64,000 nt of DNA from Actinopolymorpha alba DSM 45243. GTDB lineage: Bacteria; Actinomycetota; Actinomycetes; Propionibacteriales; Actinopolymorphaceae. The DNA is taken from NCBI RefSeq assembly GCF_000373925.1, contig NZ_KB892790.1, positions 62,436 through 126,435 of the forward strand, in the 5' to 3' direction. The position numbers and the translations under genes are program-made. Below, one piece after another: positions 15,240 through 24,665 of the stretch (positions are counted from its first letter, which is position 1; each line of letters starts with the position of its first letter). The notes beneath the pieces were generated by a model. That model saw only the letters and a list, made by a program, of their open reading frames with translations, was not told where the DNA came from and searched no databases.

Positions 15240-15310
15240 GTCTGGCACTCCTCTATGTCCGATTTGCCCAACACGCCCGACTGGAGGCTACCTGAGGTCC
15301 GGAACCATGA

Positions 15311-15328
15311 TATCGGTTGTAACCGATA
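15311..15328. promoter_or_regulatory. 18-bp palindrome between toxin and antitoxin, candidate operator
   Basis: TATCGGTTGTAACCGATA has 8-bp perfect arms around a two-base centre. It lies in the roughly 100-base gap after the toxin stop and before the antitoxin start. In HigBA-type loci the antitoxin binds such dyads. Its place inside the operon suggests an internal antitoxin promoter, which would let antitoxin exceed toxin. Confidence 0.5.
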
Positions 15329-15340
15329 ACCGCAGCATGC

Positions 15341-15691
15341 TCAGACGCGGCGGCCACGCCAATCACGGAGCCGACGCTCAGCGAGCCTTCTGGCCGGCGG
15401 CGGCAGCTTTCTGTCCTTCTTCTGGAACACATGCAGGCCGAGCAGGATGTGATCGCGGGCGCCTTCCCTGGCGTAGAGCATCCGGTAGGTGCAGCCATCC
15501 AGGAAGACCCGCACGGCGAGCAGGTCACCGTCGAGGTGTTCTTGCTCGTACGGGAAATGCTCGCGACGCGCGACACGCTTCATCGCTTCGGCCACGGCAG
15601 CTCGCGCCTGTACGCCCAGCGACTCAAGCTCCTCGCGGACGACATCTCTGCCGTTAGTTGTGCGGTAGAAGCGCCAACGGACCGCGCTCAC
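15341..15691 (-). CDS. RelE/HigB-like (phage Gp49-like) toxin
   Basis: The product has 116 residues, starting at GTG 15691, which overlaps the integrase stop as GTGA. The fold signs are those of the Gp49/DUF891 RelE superfamily: VRWRFYRTTNGRDVVREELE, a middle helix pair and YRMLYAREGARDHILLGLHVF followed by KK and RK basic residues. Proteins of this group cut mRNA on the ribosome. The basic C-terminal residues needed for RNA binding are present. Coupling to the integrase gene is unusual and ties its expression to the element. Confidence 0.82.
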   Translation of the reverse strand: MSAVRWRFYRTTNGRDVVREELESLGVQARAAVAEAMKRVARREHFPYEQEHLDGDLLAVRVFLDGCTYRMLYAREGARDHILLGLHVFQKKDRKLPPPARRLAERRLRDWRGRRV

Positions 15692-17013
15692 GTGACGGTT
15701 CCCCGAGGCCAGCCAGCCTCCTCCTCCGAATCAGCCGCAGCCGAGCCTGTCCCTGGTGATCTCGCCTGCCGTGCCGGCATCACCCTGCGAGCGAGGATGT
15801 CGGCGGCGAGCTTGTCTGATTCGGCGACCCAGGCGGTGTAGACGCGGAGCGTAGTCGTTCCTCCTCCGCCGTGACCGAGGCGTCCAGCTACCGTGCGGAC
15901 GTCCACGCCGGCGGTGATGAGTTCAGTCGCGGAGTAGTGCCGCAAGGCATGCAGATGGGTATCGATGCCGAGCCGATCAACCATCGCTTTGTAGCGGTGG
16001 CTCACCCCGTCGGGATCGCACGGACGGGCGTGATCGGGCTGGTAGGAGAACACGAACGCATCATCTCGTGGACCCTCGTCGAGAACCCGTACCTGCTCTT
16101 CGTAGCGGTCGCGGTGTACGCGTAGGAGTTGACAGGTGTCGTCGTCGAGCGCGATCCGACGAATCTGGTGGGTCTTGGTGTCCTTCTCGATGCCGTCAAC
16201 GTAGTTGCGGCGGATCTCAAGCATGCCGGTGTCAAGGTGGACGTCGTGCCACCGAAGGGCGACGATCTCGCCACGCCGGGCGCCGGTAATCATGGTCAGC
16301 CAGACCAGCGTGCCCCAGGCCTGGTCCTGCCCCATGGCGGCCTCGACCAGTTGCGCTGCCTGTTTCGGTGTCGGCGGTTTCGGCGCGGGCTTCGGCTGCC
16401 TGGGCTTCTTGGTGACCTCGGCGGGGTTGTTCTGAATCCATCCCCACCTCACCGCAGTCGACAATGCTCCGCTGATGATGACGTGCGTCTCTCGAATCGT
16501 CGACGCGGCATACGGCCGACACACATGCGCCTTGCACGTACGCCTTGTCGACTTGTCGTCGGCATGGCAGTCGTGCGGTTTGCTCGTTCGATGCTCGACG
16601 TTCGGCTTTCCATCACAACGTGCCCTACACCGGCGAAGCTCGGCATAGAACTCCTCCAGCACCCGAGGGGTGATCTTCGCAACCGGCACGTGCCCAAGGG
16701 CCGGCTTGATCCTGGTCTCCGCCGCGCGGCGGTACCCGGCGAGGGTGCTGGGGTCGGCCTCGTGCACCTTCAGCCAGGCATCGAGGACGTACGCGAGAGT
16801 CGCCTTGGTGGCGGCCTGGCGTTGTTGATCGACCTGGGCGAGAAGGCGGGTCCGGATCTTCTCGGCCTTGCGCTCGTCGCGGGTGGACTCGGTGAGGTAG
16901 CTGTCCTTGCCGGTCAGAGGGTCGACGCCGGCGTAAACCCGGACCTGGAATGAGTTTCCCCGCTTGCGCACGGACGCGCGAGTCCGGGGCGTTCGTCCGG
17001 CTTTGCCTGGCAT
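15688..17013 (-). CDS. Tyrosine site-specific recombinase (integrase) beside tRNA-Thr
   Basis: The product has 441 residues. It has an N-terminal arm-binding part (RASVRKRGNSFQVRVYAG), a SAM-like core-binding domain (about 70-205) and a catalytic domain with R246 (GARRGE), H355 and R358 (HALRH), H381 (GRLGHGG) and Y392 (LRVYTAW). The active site is complete. Between about 129 and 165 there is a Cys/His-rich insert (CRARC, HDCHADD, CKAHVC), which could bind zinc. It lies just downstream of tRNA-Thr on the same strand, so the tRNA 3' end is the likely attachment site. It is coupled to a toxin and is probably functional for integration and excision. Confidence 0.9.
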   Translation of the reverse strand: MPGKAGRTPRTRASVRKRGNSFQVRVYAGVDPLTGKDSYLTESTRDERKAEKIRTRLLAQVDQQRQAATKATLAYVLDAWLKVHEADPSTLAGYRRAAETRIKPALGHVPVAKITPRVLEEFYAELRRCRARCDGKPNVEHRTSKPHDCHADDKSTRRTCKAHVCRPYAASTIRETHVIISGALSTAVRWGWIQNNPAEVTKKPRQPKPAPKPPTPKQAAQLVEAAMGQDQAWGTLVWLTMITGARRGEIVALRWHDVHLDTGMLEIRRNYVDGIEKDTKTHQIRRIALDDDTCQLLRVHRDRYEEQVRVLDEGPRDDAFVFSYQPDHARPCDPDGVSHRYKAMVDRLGIDTHLHALRHYSATELITAGVDVRTVAGRLGHGGGGTTTLRVYTAWVAESDKLAADILARRVMPARQARSPGTGSAAADSEEEAGWPRGTVT

Positions 17014-17069
17014 GAGGAAAGTGTACTCGTGGACAGAGCCATGGACAGTACTCGGACGTGGGGAGGAAG

Positions 17070-17102
17070 AAGGCCAGGTCGAATGCCGTCTGACCTGGCC
17101 TT
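17070..17102. terminator. Bidirectional hairpin between tRNA-Thr and the integrase gene
   Basis: An 11-bp perfect stem (AAGGCCAGGTC / GACCTGGCCTT) with an 11-nt loop. On the plus strand a short T-run follows. On the minus strand it lies 8 bases after the tRNA 3' end, so it probably ends the tRNA transcript. It also marks the junction between the tRNA and the integrated DNA. Confidence 0.6.
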
Positions 17103-17109
17103 TTATCTG

Positions 17110-17182
17110 AGCCAGCGAGGGGACTTGAACCCCTAACCGCCCGATTACAAGTCGGGTGCGCTACCAATTGCGCCACGCTGGC
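17110..17182 (-). tRNA. tRNA-Thr (anticodon TGT)
   Basis: On the minus strand the 73 bases fold as a cloverleaf. The acceptor stem is GCCAGCG / CGCTGGC with discriminator T, the D arm contains TTGGTAGC, the anticodon loop is CTTGTAA with anticodon TGT, and the T arm carries GGTTCAAGTCC. No CCA is encoded. The integrase gene follows at its 3' side, so this tRNA is the probable attB. A second copy of its 3' end was not found in the window. Confidence 0.95.
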
Positions 17183-17302
17183 GGGACGGGGGTCAGCCTA
17201 GCCGCGCTCCCGTCCCGTCCAGCGCCCGGCCCGCGCGTGTGCGGCGACGGTCCAGGCCCCGGCTACACCACAGAAACCGGCCGGCACTGCGACCCGGCCC
17301 AA

Positions 17303-18229
17303 TCAGGAGCCAGGCGCCTTCGTCGTACCCCAGTCCACGGTCGCCCGGGGGGTCGGCATGATCTCCTGCCCTGTCACGAACTGCGTGAAATAGCCGAAGT
17401 CATACGCCGGAGCCGGCTTGGCCGTCAGGTAGCTCACCGGGACGCCAGCGACCGTTGTCGTCGCGCCGAAGTCCAGGACGAAGCGCGCGGTCGAGGCCCG
17501 CTCCATCGGCGGGGTGTCGCTCGGCGGGATGATCTCGTCCTTGCCGAACCCGTACGTCCGCGCGTGCGGGCCGGTCACCTTCTCGATGGTCTGGACGAGG
17601 GTGATCCCGGCAACGTGGACGAAGACCGCGGGATAGCCGTGCGCCCACCCGTTGAGCGCGTACACCTCGGCCGGCTCGGGTTGTGGTTCGCCGGCTGGCA
17701 CCCAGGGGACGTACAAGCCCGAGCCGATCTGCGATCCCGCTGGACACGCCGACGGCCCGCGCTCCTTGAGCGCCTCGAGCGAGCAAGTGGGGAACGCCCA
17801 CGCGTTGATGCCGATCTTCTTGTCGAAGGTGATCACGAATCTGCGGACCGGCGCGGGCTTCTCGCCCGTGAGGGTACGACTCGACCGGTCGAAGCGCACC
17901 CTGACTCCGGTCGCCGTCCCCGCCACCCGCTCCATCGTGACGTCAACCGTGTCTGTCGTCACCGGGCCGGGTACGTCGGGCTCGTACGGCCGCTGCGGCC
18001 CGTGCGGCGTCGGGTCGGAAATCTGTCCCGAGGAACCCACGCCAGGCACACCGGCCGCACCAACTGCGCCGGCCGCGCCAGGCACACCGGCCGCGCCGAC
18101 AGCACCCGCCGGAGCGGCCGGACCAATCGCGACCGGCCCGGTGACGACGCCCGTCACCGCGACCGCCGCCCCGGCCAGCCGCCACCCCCGTCGTGCCCGA
18201 GCCATCCGCATCAGGGTTGTGCTTGTCAT
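17303..18229 (-). CDS. Secreted protein with a Gly/Ala/Pro repeat linker
   Basis: The product has 308 residues. It begins with a basic stretch and a hydrophobic core (WRLAGAAVAVTGVVTGPVA), so a Sec signal peptide is likely. About residues 42-66 are a repeat of GAAGVPG/GAAGAVG units, probably a flexible linker. The mature part has two cysteines in FPTCSLEALKERGPSACP, followed by AGSQIGSGLYVPW, a pattern I recognise from actinomycete secreted hypothetical proteins of unknown function. AAAGGA precedes the ATG at 18229. It is divergent from the LysR gene. Confidence 0.7.
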   Translation of the reverse strand: MTSTTLMRMARARRGWRLAGAAVAVTGVVTGPVAIGPAAPAGAVGAAGVPGAAGAVGAAGVPGVGSSGQISDPTPHGPQRPYEPDVPGPVTTDTVDVTMERVAGTATGVRVRFDRSSRTLTGEKPAPVRRFVITFDKKIGINAWAFPTCSLEALKERGPSACPAGSQIGSGLYVPWVPAGEPQPEPAEVYALNGWAHGYPAVFVHVAGITLVQTIEKVTGPHARTYGFGKDEIIPPSDTPPMERASTARFVLDFGATTTVAGVPVSYLTAKPAPAYDFGYFTQFVTGQEIMPTPRATVDWGTTKAPGS

Positions 18230-18391
18230 GTGGAACGTCCTTTCACCGTTGAGATCTCACGCGGTGCGCCAGCCGGACGAGAGCAGCCAGCCCACGCCCG
18301 GTAGCGCCCACCTGCCATCCCACGTGGACGTTCACGAATCGTCCAAGACCGATTCCTGATCGCACGATCAAGCCCGTTTATCATTGCCCAG

Positions 18392-19272
18392 ATGGAGCTT
18401 CGAACCCTTCGCTACTTTGTCGCGGTCGCCGAGGAGCTCCATTTCGGACGGGCCGCCGAACGCCTGCGACTTTCCCAGCCGGCGCTCAGCTACGCCATCA
18501 AGGCGATGGAACGCGAACTCGGCGTGACGTTGCTCCACCGCGACTCCCGCAAGGTGTCCTTGACAGCCGCCGGAATCGCTGTCCTGGAACGCGCCAGGGA
18601 AACGCTCGCCACCGCCGAGTCCGTGCATTCGATCGCCGAACTCCACCGCACCGGCGGCACCGGCGAGCTCGCGATCGGCTTCATGGGCAACGAACTCGCC
18701 CTCCCGCCGTCGACAGCCTGCTGCGCGCCTTCCGCGCCGACAATCCCGGCGTCTCACTCCGCTACCAACGCTTCGACTATCACCAACAACCCGGCTACCT
18801 CGTCGAGCAGCGCGCCGACCTCGGCGTCCTCTGCCTGCCCGTGCCCGAGGATGCCGGTCTCACGATCGTGCCGCTGATGACGGAGCCGCGTCAGGTCGTA
18901 CTGGCCGCTGACCATCCGCTGGCCGGCAAGGAGACCTTGACGTTCGACGACCTGCGGGACCTTCCCACGCTCGAGCATCGGCCCGACGTCGCCCAGGTCT
19001 GGACCGACTTCTGGCGGGTCAGCCCGCGGCCGGACGGCCGCACCCCACTCGGCGGACCGGTCGCCAACAGCATGGAGGCGATGCTCGCCGAGGTCGCGAC
19101 CGGCAGATGCGTGTCCTTCGTCGCGGCGCACCTGCCGCACACCTACCCCCGACCAGACATCGTTGCCAGGGAGGTCGAAGGTCTCACACCAAGGACGCTC
19201 GGGCTCGGTTGGCTGGCGAGCAACACCAATCCCGCGCTCAAAGATCTCGTGGCGCTGGCTGAACGCCGGTAG
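18392..19272 (+). pseudogene. LysR-family regulator split by a frameshift near 18705
   Basis: ATG 18392 starts a normal LysR winged helix (MELRTLRYFVAVAEELHFGR, then QPALSYAIKAMERELGVTLL). After GNELALP at about 18705 the coding signal moves to another frame: VDSLLRAFRADNPGVSLRY continues the effector domain to TAG 19270-19272. Adding one C to the run at 18701-18708 restores a protein of about 293 residues, the usual LysR length. As read, the product is cut in the effector domain. Error or real mutation cannot be told apart here. A divergent secreted-protein gene is the natural target. Confidence 0.8.
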
Positions 19273-19304
19273 ACGAAACGCCGGGTAGACGAACGCCGGT
19301 AGAT
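19261..19304. repeat. Three short tandem repeats at a gene end
   Basis: Units GAACGCCGGTAGAC, GAAACGCCGGGTAGAC and GAACGCCGGTAGATC follow one another. The first contains the LysR stop, and the last abuts the end of the convergent LacI gene. The repeats may come from slippage in the spacer between two convergent genes. Confidence 0.6.
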
Positions 19305-20443
19305 CAGCGAACCCCGTGCGGTGTTCGCGCCGGCCCCGACGACCCGCGTACGACGAGTTCCGGCCGGAAGAGGTACTCCGCGTGCGGCGCCCCATGTCCG
19401 TTGATCTCGTCCACCAGCGCCCGGACCGCCGCCAGCCCCATCCCGTGGACCGGCTGCCGCACCGTCGTCAGCGGCGGATCGGTGAACGCGATCAACGGCG
19501 AGTCGTCGTACCCCACCACAGAAACGTCCCGAGGCACCTCCAGGCCTCGCTGCCGGCCGGCGCGGATCGCCCCGAGCGCCATCAGGTCGGACCCGCAGAC
19601 GATCCCGGTGACCCCGGCGTCCAGCAACCGCACCGCCGCCGCGTGCCCACCCTCGACAGAGAAGAGCGACTGCTCCACCACGCCCGTGATCTCGCTGTAC
19701 GCCGGGTTGGTCAGGCACGCCTGGAACGCCCCGAGCTTGCGCTGCACCGGGACGAAGCGGTCAGGTCCGGACGCGAAGCCGATCCGTCGGTGCCCGAGGT
19801 TCACCAGGTGCTGGACGGCCAGCTCGACCGCCACCACATCGTCGGTGGAGACGAACGGCGCGTCCACCGACTCGGCGTACCCGTTCACGAAGACGACCGG
19901 AAGCCCACGACCTGTCAACTTCTGGTAGCGCGCGGTGTCAGTCGACAGGTCCGCGTGCAGGCCGGAGACGAAGATGATGCCGGAAACGCCCCGGTCCAGC
20001 AGCATCTCGACGTACTCGTCCTCACCCACACCGCCCGGCGTCTGCGTACACAGGACCGGCGTGTAGCCGTGCTGCCCGCACGCGGTCTCGATCACCTGGG
20101 CGAACGCGGGAAAGATCGGGTTGTCGAGTTCGGGTACGACCAGACCCACCAGGCCAGCGCTGCGCGGCCGGAGCCGGGCGGGGCGCTCGTAACCGAGGAC
20201 GTCCAACGCGGTGAGCACGGCCTGCGTGGTCGCCGGACTGACTCCCGGCCGGCCGTTGAGGACGCGCGACACGGTCGCCTCGCTGACCCCGGCCTGCTTG
20301 GCGATGTCAAGGAGCCGCGCGCGCTTCGCCGGGCCGGCCGACCCGCCCGCCGCTCCTCCAGACGATGCGGACACACCGGACGACGCGGACACACCGCCGG
20401 GCGACGTGCCGGGTCCCATGCCGGGCCTCATGCCGGGCTGCAT
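19304..20443 (-). CDS. LacI-family transcriptional regulator
   Basis: The product has 379 residues. The DNA-binding domain RLLDIAKQAGVSEATVSRVL begins only at about residue 43; before it is a low-complexity tail of GMRPG and SSGVSA repeats. The start at 20443 is supported by GGGAGG about 10 bases upstream, so the tail may be translated. The periplasmic-binding-like domain is complete (GLVGLVVPELDNPIFPAFAQ, GIVCGSDLMALGAIRAGR, SVVGYDDSPL). It sits opposite msmK, so it probably regulates sugar uptake. A 17-bp palindrome in the shared spacer is a candidate operator. The ligand is unknown. Confidence 0.88.
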   Translation of the reverse strand: MQPGMRPGMGPGTSPGGVSASSGVSASSGGAAGGSAGPAKRARLLDIAKQAGVSEATVSRVLNGRPGVSPATTQAVLTALDVLGYERPARLRPRSAGLVGLVVPELDNPIFPAFAQVIETACGQHGYTPVLCTQTPGGVGEDEYVEMLLDRGVSGIIFVSGLHADLSTDTARYQKLTGRGLPVVFVNGYAESVDAPFVSTDDVVAVELAVQHLVNLGHRRIGFASGPDRFVPVQRKLGAFQACLTNPAYSEITGVVEQSLFSVEGGHAAAVRLLDAGVTGIVCGSDLMALGAIRAGRQRGLEVPRDVSVVGYDDSPLIAFTDPPLTTVRQPVHGMGLAAVRALVDEINGHGAPHAEYLFRPELVVRGSSGPARTPHGVR

Positions 20444-20547
20444 CCCCTCGGCACCTCCCTCGATGTCCGCTCCGCCTGCGGGCGTACCAACCTCCGGACC
20501 ATCGACGAGGCGCAGCGGCTGTGCTGAACCCGACGGGTCTTGCTGAA

Positions 20548-20564
20548 ATCCTTCGCAAGGATTG
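20548..20564. promoter_or_regulatory. 17-bp palindrome in the lacI-msmK spacer, candidate operator
   Basis: AATCCTTCGCAAGGATT has 7-bp perfect arms around three central bases. It lies about 100 bases upstream of the LacI gene and about 250 bases upstream of msmK. LacI-family sites are 16-20-bp dyads of this kind. The rest of the 370-base spacer has no gene or other clear signal. Confidence 0.4.
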
Positions 20565-20812
20565 TGCCCCAGTTGCCGTCCGCGAGGGCGCGCTTACCCG
20601 ACCCAGACGCTCCGGTCGCTCAGCGCAGCCGCCCGCGTACGCTCGGCGCACCGGTGTCCGGCCAGTTCCGGGCTCGTCCACCACTTGACTGATGACATCC
20701 AGGTAAACGTCGTGCCACCATGACCCTGCCCGTGGCACGTCGAGAGGCGCGCCAGCAACCCTTTGCTCGGATCGTCCGGCACGTTCCTGCCGGTGAAGGG
20801 ATGGATAACTCC

Positions 20813-21904
<1,092 letters not shown>

Positions 21905-22004
21905 GAACGATCACGGGCATGGCCTGTGTGGTTCCGACCCCACGCGGGCTTCGCCCACCCGGGCCCCCACCCCGAGCGGTTGGGGAGCCACGCTCCAAGA
22001 CACT

Positions 22005-22046
22005 GGGGGTTCGCCGGTCTCACGGCCGGCGAACCCCCGCGTTTTG
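22005..22046 (+). terminator. Rho-independent terminator after msmK
   Basis: A 13-bp perfect stem (GGGGGTTCGCCGG / CCGGCGAACCCCC) with an 8-nt loop is followed by GCGTTTT. It is about 100 bases after the msmK stop and before the DUF4032 gene. This is the clearest intrinsic terminator in the window. Confidence 0.85.
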
Positions 22047-22078
22047 TCCTCACCTGACATACCGGATTTACTGAACTC

Positions 22079-23320
22079 ATGCCTCGGTTCGTCTCGGTTG
22101 CCGCCGACCCTGGCCTACTCGCCCTGCCGTGGCACACCCCACTGGCCGAGTGGCCCCAAGAGCATCTCGTCGCGCTCCCCCGAGGAATCTCCCGGCACGT
22201 CGTACGTTTCATCCGGCTCGGCGGGCACGTCTACGCCCTGAAGGAATCCGCCGAGCGGTATGTCGTTCGCGAGAACCGCCTCCTGCGCGACCTCGAACGC
22301 CTCGACGTGCCCGCGGTCGAGGCCGTCGGCATCGTCCTCGACCGCACCACCGCGCAGGGCGAGCCGATCGACCCGATCCTGCTCACCCGGCACCTGTCGT
22401 TCTCGCTGCCGTACCGCGCGGTGTTCTCCCGTACGCTGCGCCCCGACACGGTCGTACGCCTGGTCGACGCGCTCGCCGCCCTGCTGGTCCGCCTCCACCT
22501 CGCCGGTTTCTTCTGGGGCGACTGCTCGCTGTCCAACACGTTGTTCCGCCGGGACGCCGGCGCCTTCGCGGCGTACCTCGTCGACGCCGAGACCGGTGAC
22601 CTGCACGATGAGCTGTCACCTGGCCAGCGTTCGTACGACCTGGATTTGGCGCACACGAACATCTTCGGCGAGCTGCTCGACCTGCAGGCCGGCGGATTCC
22701 TGGCCGAGGAGGCCGAGTTGCTCGAGCTCGCCGATACGGTGGTCGACCGCTACCAGAAGCTGTGGGCCGAGCTGACCGAGCCGGAGGAGTTCGACACCGG
22801 CGAGATGTACCGCCTCGAACAGCGCATCAACCGCCTGAACGACCTCGGCTTCGACGTCGCCGAGCTTGACATCCACACCGACTTCGACGGGCGGCACATT
22901 CGCATCCAGCCGAAGGTCGTGGACGCGGGCCACCACTCGCGCCGCCTGCTGCGCCTCACCGGGCTGGACGTCGAAGAAAACCAGGCCCGTCGGCTGCTCA
23001 ACGACCTCGACGCGTTCCGGGCCGCGACCGAGCAGCAGAACGAGGACGAGGAGATCGTCGCACACCAGTGGCTCACTGACGTGTTCGAGCCCGTCGTGCG
23101 AGCCGTGCCGGCCGACCTGCGCGGCAAGCTCGAACCCGCCGAGATGTTCCACGAGGTCCTCGAACACCGGTGGTACCTCTCGGAGAACGCCGGCCGCGAG
23201 GTGCCGCTGGTCGAGGCGGCCCGGTCATACGTCGACGACGTGCTGCGGACCAGGCCCGACGAGCGGGAGCGCCTGCCATCGGCGGAGGACCTCTCCGCGC
23301 TGTCCGAACTCGAGCCCTGA
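22079..23320 (+). CDS. DUF4032 protein with a kinase-like N-terminal part
   Basis: The product has 413 residues, starting at ATG 22079. The N-terminal half resembles a lipopolysaccharide-kinase/RIO-like fold: VYALKESAERYVVRENRLLR, where a lysine and a glutamate take the ATP-binding positions, then FFWGDCSLSNTLF as catalytic loop and LVDAETGDL as metal loop. The C-terminal DUF4032 part is acidic and helical. Substrate and function are not known for this actinobacterial family. It has its own transcription unit after the msmK terminator. Confidence 0.8.
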   Translation: MPRFVSVAADPGLLALPWHTPLAEWPQEHLVALPRGISRHVVRFIRLGGHVYALKESAERYVVRENRLLRDLERLDVPAVEAVGIVLDRTTAQGEPIDPILLTRHLSFSLPYRAVFSRTLRPDTVVRLVDALAALLVRLHLAGFFWGDCSLSNTLFRRDAGAFAAYLVDAETGDLHDELSPGQRSYDLDLAHTNIFGELLDLQAGGFLAEEAELLELADTVVDRYQKLWAELTEPEEFDTGEMYRLEQRINRLNDLGFDVAELDIHTDFDGRHIRIQPKVVDAGHHSRRLLRLTGLDVEENQARRLLNDLDAFRAATEQQNEDEEIVAHQWLTDVFEPVVRAVPADLRGKLEPAEMFHEVLEHRWYLSENAGREVPLVEAARSYVDDVLRTRPDERERLPSAEDLSALSELEP

Positions 23321-23339
23321 TCCGCGACCGAAACCCGCG

Positions 23340-24029
23340 TCAGCTCGACGATGGTGGCTGCGGTGGCAGGGCGCCGCCGCCCATGGTCCACCAGCTCGTC
23401 TGTCTCCGTGCACCGCGCCAGCTCAGGCTGATGTGGATGTGGTCCTTGTGCGGATTGGAGGTGCCTGTGTACGGCTGCCAGCCCAGCCACGGCCGGTAGG
23501 CGCGCCACATCCTGGCGTTCCAGATGACGTACATGACGCCGAGCCGGCGTGCCATCGCATTCCCGTTTCCGTGCCTGTCGGGGCGCAGTAGCCAGTAGAG
23601 GAAGTCGTTCGCGTTCTTGCGGCTGGTGTAAGACGTCGCGTCGAAGGCGATATCGAGGGCGCGCCCTTCCTTGTGCTCGGTCACCCGAGCCGTACAGGAC
23701 GTGACGATTCCCCACCAGCGGTTGCCGTACGTCTTGATGATGAGGTTCTTGATATCCACCACGCCTGGCTTCGCGGTGGGACTACAGGTGGTGCCGCCGA
23801 CGTAGAGCGCGTGCGCGTCAATGGACGCAGGGAACGACGGTGTGCGAGGCATTTTTCGCAACCATGCCGCCGTGGATGTCGTACGCTCCGTTGACGCGTG
23901 TGCCGCTGATCCCGCGAATGCGGTTGGAAGTGCCAGCCCCAGCGCGGGGGCGAGTATGGCGGGCACCAGGAAGTCGCGCCGGGATATTTGTCTTCGTGGT
24001 CTGTCGCCCTTATCTGGAAGGAGTTCCAT
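23340..24029 (-). CDS. Tat-exported M15-like peptidase-domain protein
   Basis: The product has 229 residues. The N-terminus has a twin-arginine signal (ISRRDFLVP) with a hydrophobic core and an AHA-type cleavage site. The mature part ends in a VanY/M15-like fold seen in actinomycete cell-wall proteins: VTEHKEGRALDIAF supplies His and Asp, and NPHKDHIHISLSW gives the second metal His pair. It probably cuts or binds peptidoglycan cross-links outside the cell. It is convergent with the DUF4032 gene. The last residues are Pro/Ser rich. Confidence 0.78.
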   Translation of the reverse strand: MELLPDKGDRPRRQISRRDFLVPAILAPALGLALPTAFAGSAAHASTERTTSTAAWLRKMPRTPSFPASIDAHALYVGGTTCSPTAKPGVVDIKNLIIKTYGNRWWGIVTSCTARVTEHKEGRALDIAFDATSYTSRKNANDFLYWLLRPDRHGNGNAMARRLGVMYVIWNARMWRAYRPWLGWQPYTGTSNPHKDHIHISLSWRGARRQTSWWTMGGGALPPQPPSSS

Positions 24030-24216
24030 TCCGACAGCCTGACCCGCCTACGGCGGTCGCCCGCAGATACCGGAAGACCTGCGGTTGGAGGTAAACGACC
24101 TAGCCGCGGAGGTCCTTCGCGGAGATTGTGAAGACTTCCGGGTGCTCTAACCCCCCAAAGTTTTCACGGTCTTAGGGGAGATAACGCAGAGTCGTCGCCA
24201 ACGAGAAACCGGGCTT

Positions 24217-24346
24217 CTGTCTCACATTGTTTACACCCTTTGGTGAACCTCACGCGGCAATTCCCCACCTCACTGGGCGAATTTGCCTTGCCCGGTGAGA
24301 ACTTACCCCGCCTCGCACCTCAGAAGGTGTACACAATGTGAGACAG
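24217..24346. repeat. Inverted repeat pair, 21-bp arms 88 bases apart
   Basis: Left arm 24217-24237 (CTGTCTCACATTGTTTACACC) and right arm 24326-24346 are reverse complements at 20 of 21 positions. Between them is a second, imperfect dyad (CTCACTGGGC with GCCCGGTGAG). The nested symmetry could mark a small non-autonomous transposon, a structured RNA, or a pair of operators. No gene is inside. Confidence 0.7.
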
Positions 24347-24586
24347 CACCCGCCTTGCCTCACATCGCGGCCAGACCTGAAGGTGTCGCAGCGCGAAACC
24401 TTCAGTAGCTGCCCAGTTCCCGCGCAGAAGTGGGCGTCGCGACGGGTTCTGGATAGGCCTCATTGAGACCTATTCAAACCCTCACACCGACAGGTCGCGG
24501 CATCGTGAGGACAGCGAGCCAACTTGGCGGAGGCGTCTCGGCCTCTATGCCGAAACTCCTCCGCCAACTCATCGCAACCTCGGTGA

Positions 24587-24665
24587 GCGATTTCTGTAAG
24601 TTGATCATGGTCCGGTTCCGCTCAGATCCAACAACCCTGTCCGGCTCCAGAGGTTTTGAGTAAGC
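24587..24665. repeat. Dispersed repeat, second copy at 53891
   Basis: This stretch and 53891-53976 share GCGATTTCTG then AAGTTGATCATGGTCCGG with one or two changes, and go on to match in a GATCCA-CAACC-CTCCGG-GCCAGAG pattern. Both copies are intergenic and near gene ends. The copy here lacks the inverted partner arm present at 53847. Confidence 0.7.

Noticed and set aside
17156-18304. A rightward 382-residue frame opposite the secreted protein
   Set aside because: It is arginine/histidine-rich antisense sequence. The leftward frame has a signal peptide and a ribosome site.
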